Below, one piece after another: positions 7,879-14,156 of a stretch of DNA of 20,001 nucleotides. Source of the DNA: an uncultured Oscillospiraceae bacterium. Lineage in GTDB: Bacteria > Bacillota > Clostridia > Oscillospirales > Oscillospiraceae. The stretch's first letter is position 1; each line of letters starts with the position of its first letter. Below the pieces are notes generated by a model, which was not told where the DNA came from, did no database searches, and was given only the letters and a program-made list of their open reading frames with translations. The DNA lies in NCBI GenBank assembly GCA_934636305.1, contig CAKUAM010000033.1, forward strand, positions 1 to 20,001, given 5' to 3'. The translations under genes were made by a program, and so were the position numbers.

Positions 7879-9009
7879 ATGTCAGAACGCGAAAATGCAA
7901 TGGTGCAGCAGGCGCTGAGTGTTCCGCAGCTGCTGCAGCTGGTTTATCCGGATCTGGAGCATCAGGTACGGTACGTGCTCACAACGCCGCAGATCTACTC
8001 CGTAAAAAAGATTGTCCTGACAAGCTGCGGCGACGGATATGCAGCCTGCCTTGCAGCGAAGCGCGCCTTTGAGCGCTTTGTGCAGATTCCGATCGATGTG
8101 GTCGAGCCGCTGACACTTTCCAGCTATTATCAGATGAAATGGGTCGGGGAATCCCCCTGCGATCCGCTGGTCATCGCCATCAGCAACTCCGGCCGCGTCA
8201 CGCGCGTGACTGAAGCCGTGCAGAGAATGCGCGCGCATAACGCGCTGACAATCGCCGTGACCTCCGACCCGCAGTCCCCGCTCGGGCAGGCGGCGGAAAA
8301 GCACATTGTCCCGACAATTCCGGCATTCGTCCCCTCCCCTGGTGTGCGGAGCTACGCCGTGCTGCAGATGATTGTGTATCTGATGGCCATTCGGATGGGC
8401 GAGGTCCGGCTCAAATATACGATGGATCAGGCGAATCTGTATCGCAGAGAGCTGCTGCAATTGCCGGAGCAGTTTCTGGCAGATGCCGGACAGGTGCAGA
8501 CGCTTGCCATGCATACAGCAGAGCTGTTCAAGGATGCGCAGAGCGCAGAGATGATCGGCTGCGGCGCGGATTCTGGTCCGGCATGGTATGCGCATGCCAA
8601 GATGTACGAGGCAGTTGGCCTGCCTGCGACCATGCTTGACAGCGAGACATGGTTCCACATCAATTATTTTGTGCGCGACGTTGCCCACACGCTCACCATG
8701 GTCTTTGCATCAAAGGCCAACGAGGCGTCCAGCCGGACAAGGGAGCTTGTGACACGGCTCAATCAGATGGGGCGCACATTTGTCCTGATTACAGACGATG
8801 ACACCCTGCAGGCGCCGCTGCGGTTCCTGCTGCCGGAATCTGCGTCCGGGCTGTTCCATGCTATGGATGCGCATCTGGCGGCAGCCATGATCGCCGGCAA
8901 TCTTGCGCAGCTGCGTGGTGAAACATACAGCCGCGGCTTCGAGGGAATCTGGCATGAGGAACCGGGAATGTATTCTACCACGGTTTCTGATGCAATCATT
9001 GCAGAATAA
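7879..9009 (+). CDS. Double SIS-domain protein (sugar-phosphate isomerase/deglycase type)
   Basis: Predicted 376-residue cytoplasmic protein with two SIS domains, related to the isomerase half of GlmS and to FrlB-type deglycases. The first domain carries TSCGDGYAA (48-56) and the phosphate-binding ISNSGRVTRV (101-110); the second begins near 222 (AEMIGCGADSGPAWYAHAK) and has DSETWFHINYF (254-264), matching the position of the catalytic Glu loop (ESGE-x-x-H) in GlmS and FrlB. Such enzymes act on sugar 6-phosphates bearing an amine, either isomerising or splitting off the amine. Start ATG follows AAAGGAGACGATATC. With the PfkB kinase directly upstream, kinase then SIS action on a phosphorylated amino- or glycated sugar is plausible. 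Exact reaction not determinable. Confidence 0.85.
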   Translation: MSERENAMVQQALSVPQLLQLVYPDLEHQVRYVLTTPQIYSVKKIVLTSCGDGYAACLAAKRAFERFVQIPIDVVEPLTLSSYYQMKWVGESPCDPLVIAISNSGRVTRVTEAVQRMRAHNALTIAVTSDPQSPLGQAAEKHIVPTIPAFVPSPGVRSYAVLQMIVYLMAIRMGEVRLKYTMDQANLYRRELLQLPEQFLADAGQVQTLAMHTAELFKDAQSAEMIGCGADSGPAWYAHAKMYEAVGLPATMLDSETWFHINYFVRDVAHTLTMVFASKANEASSRTRELVTRLNQMGRTFVLITDDDTLQAPLRFLLPESASGLFHAMDAHLAAAMIAGNLAQLRGETYSRGFEGIWHEEPGMYSTTVSDAIIAE

Positions 9010-9023
9010 GGGGGTACAGGGTA

Positions 9024-9431
9024 ATGGTAGACAGAATCCAGTTCCGGACGGAAAAAGATGGCGTGTTTTCTCTGACCGATCAGATCAAGGCCTGCGTGGA
9101 GGCTTCGGGCGTGCAGTCCGGCCTGCTGTGTGCATTTGTCACACATACAACTGCAGCACTGACTGTGAACTCCTTCTGGGATCCGCTTGGACATGAGGAT
9201 ATTCAGGACGAGATCCGGCGCCTGATTCCAACCCGCGTGGACTTTAAGCACCAGCATGACACACCGGAGGATGCAGCCGGACACGTAAAGAGCACACTGA
9301 TCGGGCCCTCGCTGACGTTCATTATTGAGGACGGAAAGCTTCTGCTTGGGCATTCCCAGGGAATCTACTTTCTGGAATTTGATGGTCCTCGTAATCGGGA
9401 GTGCTACGTGAAGATTCTTGCCGAAAAGTGA
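9024..9431 (+). CDS. YjbQ/UPF0047-family protein, divergent
   Basis: Predicted 135 residues, normal size for the family. Characteristic segments are present: VTHTTAALTVN (39-49), DP (53-54), the His pair in FKHQHD (74-79), GHVKSTLIGPSL (86-97), and QGIYFLEFDGPR (112-123). Members have been annotated as secondary thiamine-phosphate synthases, from weak activity; the physiological role is not settled. Two usually strong motifs are changed: N-E-N reads NSF (49-51), and T-W-Q-G reads HSQG (110-113). It sits 14 bp after the SIS gene and 9 bp before the phosphorylase-like gene, so it probably catalyses a step in this pathway rather than thiamine synthesis. Start ATG follows AAGGGGGTACAGGGTA. Confidence 0.88.
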   Translation: MVDRIQFRTEKDGVFSLTDQIKACVEASGVQSGLLCAFVTHTTAALTVNSFWDPLGHEDIQDEIRRLIPTRVDFKHQHDTPEDAAGHVKSTLIGPSLTFIIEDGKLLLGHSQGIYFLEFDGPRNRECYVKILAEK

Positions 9432-9440
9432 GGCATATTT

Positions 9441-10361
9441 ATGAAAAAAAGTGAACTGATCCGCAGCAAACCATCCATCCAGCTCATGCAGGAACGATAT
9501 GAATACTGGAGCCGCGTCCCATATCCAGGGCTCGTCATCGATCACCGCCCCGCCATCACGCAGGTGGATATCTCGCAGGTCGGCGATTATCTGATTTATC
9601 TGGTACGGGACCCGCTGGGCGCATACGGCAAGGACCCCGCCGAGCGGATGGCGGAAAAGCTGGAGCATGCGGTCTGCATTGGAAATTCCGGCATGTTCCT
9701 GAGCTATACCGGCTATTACAAAGGTGCAAAGATCACCTGCGTAAGCGGCGGCAGCGGCTGCCCGGAGGTGGAGCTTGCCATCAATGATTTCATGGAGTAT
9801 ACCGACTGCTCAACATTTCTGCGTGTCGGAACCTCTGGCGGTGTGGCAGAGAAGGTTCGGGTGGGCGATTGTGTCATTACAACCGGCGTGTTCCGCGAGG
9901 ATGGAACCTCCCGCGCCTATATTGCAGACGGGTTCCCGGCCTGCTGCCATTATGAGGTGGTCACGGCCATGGTGCAGGCGGCAGAGCGGCAGAAAATCGC
10001 CTACAAGCTGGGCGTGACAGCCTGCATGGACAGCGACTTTGTCGGCAATGGCCGCCCATCTGTCGGCGGCTATCTGCAGCCGGATAACATCAATAAGCTT
10101 GGCATTTATAACCGCGCGGGCGTATTGAATACAGACCGCGAATCGTCCATTATCGTCACCATGTGCAATCTCTTTGAACGCCGGGGCGGCGCCATCTTCA
10201 ACGTAACAGACAACCTGATCTCCGGAGAGAAATTCCGTGAGGGGGCCGGAACAGACAGCGCCATTGATCTTGCGCTGGAGGGGCTTGCCGTTCTGCATGA
10301 GATGGATTTGAAGAAGGCTGCAGCAAATAAAGAAAACTGGTATCCCGATTTGCAGGGATAA
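9441..10361 (+). CDS. Uridine-phosphorylase-like protein (PNP/UDP family), divergent
   Basis: Predicted 306 residues, longer than the usual 240-260 because of about 45 extra N-terminal residues. The family core is recognisable: LRVGTSGGVAEKVRVGDCVI (127-146), then EDGTSRAYIADGFPA (153-167), which parallels the DG-S-x-x-x-x-P-x-x-FPA segment of E. coli uridine phosphorylase. The ribose-binding loop, usually Y-E-M-E-S, reads NTDRESS (230-236): the Glu that contacts the ribose hydroxyls is kept (E234), but Met is Arg and the preceding Glu is Asp. The phosphate loop (normally PGDP-x-R) is also remodelled as VRDPLGAYGKDPAER. It would split a nucleoside-like N-glycoside with phosphate, but with changed specificity. 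A separate canonical DeoD-type enzyme is encoded two genes downstream. Confidence 0.85.
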   Translation: MKKSELIRSKPSIQLMQERYEYWSRVPYPGLVIDHRPAITQVDISQVGDYLIYLVRDPLGAYGKDPAERMAEKLEHAVCIGNSGMFLSYTGYYKGAKITCVSGGSGCPEVELAINDFMEYTDCSTFLRVGTSGGVAEKVRVGDCVITTGVFREDGTSRAYIADGFPACCHYEVVTAMVQAAERQKIAYKLGVTACMDSDFVGNGRPSVGGYLQPDNINKLGIYNRAGVLNTDRESSIIVTMCNLFERRGGAIFNVTDNLISGEKFREGAGTDSAIDLALEGLAVLHEMDLKKAAANKENWYPDLQG

Positions 10362-10380
10362 ATAAGAAAGGAATAGAGCT

Positions 10381-11364
10381 ATGAGCGAGAAAAGAAAGAT
10401 TATTCTGGACTGCGATCCCGGTACGGATGATTCCGTATGCATTGTAATGGCGCTGACACATCCGGATGTGCAGCTGCTTGGAATCACTGCAGAGAGCGGC
10501 AACCTGACCTCGGATAAGACCTCAGCCAATGCGCTTCGGATTCTGGAATATATGGACCGGGGCGATATCCCCGTGGCAAAGGGCATGATGCACCCGCTCT
10601 ACCGCGAATATCCAAAGGATCCGTACAGCCATGGCGCAGACGGCCTGGGCAACCACTTCTTCCCGGAGCCGAAGCTGAAGCCGGTCGATATGTCTGCTGC
10701 GCAGATGATTGCGGAGCTTGTGAAAAAAAATCCCGGCGAGGTGACACTGGTCTGCACCTCCTGCCTGACCAATGTGGCGCTTGCCTTCATGACCTTCCCG
10801 GAGATTGTACCTATGGTCAAGGAGATCTTCCACATCGGCGGCGCATATGGCATTACGGAATATGCCTTCCGCAACGCGACCGGCGACAATCCCATGAGCG
10901 AGTGGAATATCTTTGTCGACCCCGAAGCGGCCAAGGTCGTCTACGAATCCGGCGTGCCGCTGATCTCTATTGGGCTCGATATCGCCTTTAACCCGGACGC
11001 TGTCAACATTTCCGAGCAGACGATCGAGAAGCTGAAGCAGCTGCATAACAGGCAGGCAAAGTACGCACTGGAGATCATCAACTATATTGATGGCAATAAC
11101 TCCATCGAAGATCAGGGCATTTTCATCAATGGCCCGATTGACACAACGGCAATGTGCTGCTTCCTGAATCCCGCAATTATGACGGACGTGCGTAAGATCC
11201 ACGTTGCGATTGACTGCGGCGGCCCGCTGACCTGCGGTATGACACTGTGGGATCGCCGTGACCATTTCCGTTGGGAGCATCTGCCGGAAATCCGCACGGT
11301 GTTTGCCATCGATGGTCAGCTGTATCAGCAGACCTTCTACGAAGCGCTGGGCGGAAAGGCATAA
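10381..11364 (+). CDS. Inosine-uridine preferring nucleoside hydrolase family
   Basis: Predicted 327-residue calcium-dependent N-ribohydrolase that splits ribonucleosides into ribose and base. The defining N-terminal motif is intact (ILDCDPGTDDSVCIVMA, with D10, D12, D16, D17), Thr126 sits in the LVCTSCLTNVALA loop where the family has its Ca-ligand Thr, and NPMSEWNIFVDPEAA (170-184) matches the ribose-contact segment. The C-terminal GMTLWDRR region and a late Asp (FAIDGQLYQ) complete the fold. No signal peptide, so it is cytoplasmic and acts after import. ATG follows AAGAAAGGAATAGAGCT. Base preference cannot be told from sequence. Confidence 0.93.
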   Translation: MSEKRKIILDCDPGTDDSVCIVMALTHPDVQLLGITAESGNLTSDKTSANALRILEYMDRGDIPVAKGMMHPLYREYPKDPYSHGADGLGNHFFPEPKLKPVDMSAAQMIAELVKKNPGEVTLVCTSCLTNVALAFMTFPEIVPMVKEIFHIGGAYGITEYAFRNATGDNPMSEWNIFVDPEAAKVVYESGVPLISIGLDIAFNPDAVNISEQTIEKLKQLHNRQAKYALEIINYIDGNNSIEDQGIFINGPIDTTAMCCFLNPAIMTDVRKIHVAIDCGGPLTCGMTLWDRRDHFRWEHLPEIRTVFAIDGQLYQQTFYEALGGKA

Positions 11365-11367
11365 GCC

Positions 11368-12093
11368 ATGGCCCAGACACCGACAATCCACAATGCCGCG
11401 CGCTGTGGGGAAATCGCCAAGACAGTGCTGATGCCAGGCGATCCGCTGCGTGCAAAGTATATTGCGGAAAACTTTCTGGAATCCCCGCACCTGCTGAGCG
11501 ACATCCGCGGAATTTGCTGCTATACCGGGAGCTATCACGGCGTACCGGTATCGGTGATGGCAAGCGGCATGGGAGCGGGCTCCATGAGTATTTACTCCTA
11601 TGAGCTGTTCCACTTTTATGATGTTGATGCAATTATCCGCGTAGGTTCGGCCGGCGGTCTGCATCCAAGCCTGCGTCTGCGTGACGTTGTCGCTGTTATG
11701 GCATCCTCAACAGATTCCGGCTATGCAGCGCATTTTGGGCTGCCTGGCACGCTGGCCCCCTGTGCAGACTATGAGCTGATTGCATGCGCAAGCCGGTATG
11801 CCCAGGAAAACGCAATCCATCTGCGCGTCGGCCCTGTTGTCAGCGGAGAAGGCTTCTATTACGAGACAAGCTGGTTTGAAGCATGGGCAAAGATGGGCAT
11901 GCTTGCTGTGGAAATGGAATCAGCTGCGCTCTATATGAATGCAATGGAGGCAGGCAAACGCGCGTTGGCACTGTGTACCATCTCCGATCTCATGTTCACC
12001 GGCGAAGCCTGTACGACGCTTGAGCGTCAGCAAAGCTTCGACGATATGATTCGTATGGCGCTTGCCATCGCGCTTGAGCAGCACGGGCACTAA
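11368..12093 (+). CDS. deoD: Purine nucleoside phosphorylase, DeoD type
   Basis: Predicted 241-residue hexameric-type phosphorylase converting purine (deoxy)nucleosides plus phosphate to base and (deoxy)ribose 1-phosphate. Conserved marks: TPTIHN with the subunit-shared His at 8, VLMPGDPLRAKYIAE (20-34) phosphate loop, RVGSAGGL (91-98), VEMESAA (181-187) ribose loop and the purine-contact Asp in CTISD (D207). Length is normal for DeoD (about 235-240). The start is 3 bp after the nucleoside hydrolase stop, so the two are coupled. Last gene of the operon; a hairpin terminator follows at 12121. It may be specialised away from housekeeping salvage, so the symbol marks the family. Confidence 0.9.
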   Translation: MAQTPTIHNAARCGEIAKTVLMPGDPLRAKYIAENFLESPHLLSDIRGICCYTGSYHGVPVSVMASGMGAGSMSIYSYELFHFYDVDAIIRVGSAGGLHPSLRLRDVVAVMASSTDSGYAAHFGLPGTLAPCADYELIACASRYAQENAIHLRVGPVVSGEGFYYETSWFEAWAKMGMLAVEMESAALYMNAMEAGKRALALCTISDLMFTGEACTTLERQQSFDDMIRMALAIALEQHGH

Positions 12094-12120
12094 GCGGGCA
12101 CTCCACTCCGAATACAGAAA

Positions 12121-12157
12121 AAGGCTGCGCTGCTACATGCGGCGGCTGCCTTATTTT
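12121..12157 (+). terminator. Terminator of the catabolic operon
   Basis: AAGGC (12121-12125) pairs with GCCTT (12148-12152); the stem continues inward with one mismatch and a small bulge to a five-base loop (about 12134-12138), and ATTTT follows. An A-run precedes it. It lies 28 bp after the deoD stop and 16 bp before the MITE copy 2. Confidence 0.6.
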
Positions 12158-12173
12158 CGGGGTGGATTATCTG

Positions 12174-12334
12174 GGGTGTATCTGAAAACTCCCAACGCCC
12201 CCGGACAGCGGGCCTTTTCGCGCTGTGCTGCGTCATTTTTCCTTGAAATACGTCAGTATTCCTGCGAAAAAATGTCTTGCTCAACGCAAAAATTCCTCGC
12301 TGCCGGTCACATCATGAGTTTTCAGATACACCCT
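12174..12334 (-). mobile_element. MITE-like palindromic element, copy 2
   Basis: Inverted partner of the element at 1-161, same length. Its terminal repeats are intact: GGGTGTATCTGAAAACT (12174-12190) and AGTTTTCAGATACACCC (12317-12333), a perfect 17-bp match. The interior folds back on itself around ATACGTCAGTAT, with T-rich and A-rich arms on each side. No gene inside. It begins directly downstream of the operon terminator, so the two copies bracket the complete regulator-plus-operon unit. No clear target-site duplication flanks it (left TTATCTG, right TAAGTAA). Confidence 0.8.
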
Positions 12335-12591
12335 AAGTAACCGCTGAATCAATCGTCTGCGGTTACCTAAATTTGCAGATACTTTCTTTATGGCTTGGAA
12401 CAATGCAGACCGAATACGTTCTGGATGTGGTTTTCTTTTTACTTGGAAAGCCAGCTGTTCGGGGCAGAGGAATAACAGTTTATATTATAAAAAGGCCTCC
12501 GGCAACGTGTCAGAACCTGATCAGGCCGTTTCTGATGCGCTGCCGGAGACACAAACGTCCCGCTGGCATAATCCAAATATTCTTTGCAGGC
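12335..12591. other. Non-coding spacer between two MITE-like elements
   Basis: I see no credible gene here: short open frames lack ribosome sites and overlap repeats on both sides. It contains a 7-bp inverted repeat TAACCGC/GCGGTTA (12338-12344 and 12359-12365) directly beside the MITE, an AT-rich patch at 12478-12492, and the large hairpin described separately. Confidence 0.6.
12490..12548 (-). terminator. Long hairpin, terminator-like on the minus strand
   Basis: Arms CTCCGGCAACGTGTCAGAA (12497-12515) and TTCTGATGCGCTGCCGGAG (12530-12548) pair at 16 of 19 positions, and the loop contains a perfect 10-bp palindrome CCTGATCAGG (12516-12525). Read on the minus strand the hairpin is followed by GCC and five Ts (12494-12490). 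It could be the original terminator of the S-layer-homology gene, now separated from it by the second mobile element. Confidence 0.5.
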
Positions 12592-12734
12592 AAAAGGGGC
12601 TGTCTCAAAATGCAAACCGCAAGAGAATAGCCCCGCCAAAAGTTAGACAAAGTCGTGAGAATCCATTAAAAACTGGATTCTCACGACTTTTTTGGCTAAT
12701 TTTTAGATAATTCTATTTTAAGACAGTCCCTTTT
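12592..12734. mobile_element. Second MITE-like element (GGGGCTGTCTC ends)
   Basis: Terminal inverted repeats AAAAGGGGCTGTCTCAAAAT (12592-12611) and ATTTTAAGACAGTCCCTTTT (12715-12734) match at 18 of 20. Inside is a perfect 17-bp stem (12649-12665 with 12674-12690, GTCGTGAGAATCC core) with an 8-base loop and a following T-run (12688-12693), which could also terminate transcription. A further hairpin pairs GGGGCT (12596) with AGCCCC (12629-12634). Ends of this type are common on Firmicutes insertion sequences; this would be a non-autonomous derivative. It is unrelated in sequence to the 161-bp element and ends 8 bp from the S-layer-homology stop codon. Confidence 0.7.
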
Positions 12735-12742
12735 AAGCTTCT

Positions 12743-13981
12743 TTATTGCTGGGCCCGGATATATCCGCTGCCGCAGACCTGACTGTAATAGACACTCTGC
12801 CCCACCACAAATGTGTCACGGACACTGAATCCCTGCACGACTGCGCTTGTCTCGCCAAGATCGACCGTCAGCGGCTCGAGCGAGGTAACGGTTGCGGGGC
12901 GGCTGGTGATGACAAGCACAACGTCAAAGGCATTGTCGCCGTCGTGATCGATAACCGTAATCTTGTCATAGCTTGTCAGGGTGCTCAGAATCTCCTTGGA
13001 GACAGCTGTGTAGTTGTAATAGTATGCCGTGCTGTCCGTCAGGCGGAACCCGCCGCTGGAGCAGATCTCCTGCAGGGCAGATGCCTCGGAGAAGGTGTAA
13101 TAGGTTTCAGACGCCGCATAGCAGGGAACGCCGAACACCTTGCCATCCTTCACATAGATATCCACGTTGCGGCCAAGCAGGCTCAGATCCGTGGACACTG
13201 GGAACGCCTTATGCCCGGCAAGGCGGGTGGTACCAGCGGGAAGCTTGCTGCCGGAGGCTGTGAGATCGGCGCATTCATTGCCGGTCAAGGTTGCCGTATA
13301 GCGCGTCAGGCCAAACCGGATTTCCAGATACGACATGGGGTTCATCAGATCGTCGAGCACATACCGTGCGTTGCCCGACGCAGCAGGATCTGCAACCTTG
13401 TAGCAGAGCATGGCGTTGTAGATGAGCAGGCAGGCATCGTCGCGCGTGGCAGACGTGCCGTAGCTGACGGTAAGGCCGGCATAAATCCCCTTAGAAAAGG
13501 CATCTTCATCTACATTGGCTGCCCAGTCCGCACCGACATAGCGCTGCGCATCCTCGCCGAGAATCACGAGCATCATCTTTGCAAGCTCGCGCAGCGTCAC
13601 AGGATCTGCCGGACGGAACCGGCCGGCACTACCGACGATGATGTTCTGCTGGCTGCAATACGTGATATACGGCAGCGCCCACGAGGTGTATGCATCATAA
13701 AATGGGAGCACAGCGCCCGAGGCAACTTCACTCTCCGGATCAGCCGTGCTCACGAGGGCCATCAGCTTGGCAACCTCCTCCCGGCGGATCAGGTTCTGCG
13801 GGCCAAAGCTGCCGTCCGTGTAGCCGGATATCAGTCCAAGGTCGCAGAGCATCTGCACGGCATTGTAATTGTTAATTTCGCTCTGATCCGTAAAGCCTGC
13901 GGTATCGGCAGCAAAACAGGAACCGGCAGACAGGCACAGCAGCGCCGCTGCAAGCAAGATACAAATGAGCCTTCTCCTCAC
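12743..13981 (-). CDS. Exported S-layer-homology (SLH) domain protein
   Basis: Predicted 412-residue surface protein. N-terminal signal peptide: RRR, hydrophobic LICILLAAALLCLSAG, likely cleavage after CFA (about residue 24). At least two SLH repeats follow: FTD...LCDLGLISGYTDGSFGPQNLIRREEVAKLM (about 30-74) and FYDAYTSWALPYITYCSQQNII...FRPADPVTLRELAKMM (about 94-137), plus a weaker third to about 195. SLH repeats anchor proteins to pyruvylated wall polymers. The rest (about 200-412) is beta-rich with no domain I recognise; DHDGDNAFDVVLVI near 340 looks like a short Asp-rich, possibly calcium-binding turn. I chose the GTG at 13981 because GGAAGGGGG lies 8 bases upstream and the signal peptide then starts correctly; the ATG 21 codons earlier has no ribosome site. 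Confidence 0.88.
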   Translation of the reverse strand: MRRRLICILLAAALLCLSAGSCFAADTAGFTDQSEINNYNAVQMLCDLGLISGYTDGSFGPQNLIRREEVAKLMALVSTADPESEVASGAVLPFYDAYTSWALPYITYCSQQNIIVGSAGRFRPADPVTLRELAKMMLVILGEDAQRYVGADWAANVDEDAFSKGIYAGLTVSYGTSATRDDACLLIYNAMLCYKVADPAASGNARYVLDDLMNPMSYLEIRFGLTRYTATLTGNECADLTASGSKLPAGTTRLAGHKAFPVSTDLSLLGRNVDIYVKDGKVFGVPCYAASETYYTFSEASALQEICSSGGFRLTDSTAYYYNYTAVSKEILSTLTSYDKITVIDHDGDNAFDVVLVITSRPATVTSLEPLTVDLGETSAVVQGFSVRDTFVVGQSVYYSQVCGSGYIRAQQ

Positions 13982-14104
13982 GGACGAAGCCCCCTTCCCG
14001 TTAAAACTTGCATTCAGTATAAGCGGAGCCAGATGGATTTGCAAGCAAAGGCGGCGGATTGTAACAGAACTGTAAAGTAGGAACAGCTGCTCCCCATCAG
14101 AATC

Positions 14105-14151
14105 AAAAAAGCTGCCGGGAAGGAGCGTCCTGCCCCTTCCCGGCGGTTTTT
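14105..14151 (-). terminator. Bidirectional-type terminator after the DUF362 gene
   Basis: GCCGGGAAGGAG (14114-14125) pairs with CCCCTTCCCGGC (14133-14144), 11 of 12, loop of 7. On the minus strand a six-T run follows (14110-14105), ending the DUF362 transcript; on the plus strand five Ts follow (14147-14151). Confidence 0.85.
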
Positions 14152-14156
14152 AAGTA

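Noticed and set aside
1..12334. Target-site duplications or a transposase proving composite transposition
   Set aside because: No transposase gene is present and the outer flank of copy 1 is outside the window, so mobility is only an inference.
12746..14080. 444-codon plus-strand frame opposite the S-layer-homology gene
   Set aside because: The minus-strand frame has a signal peptide, SLH repeats and a ribosome site; the plus-strand one has none of these.
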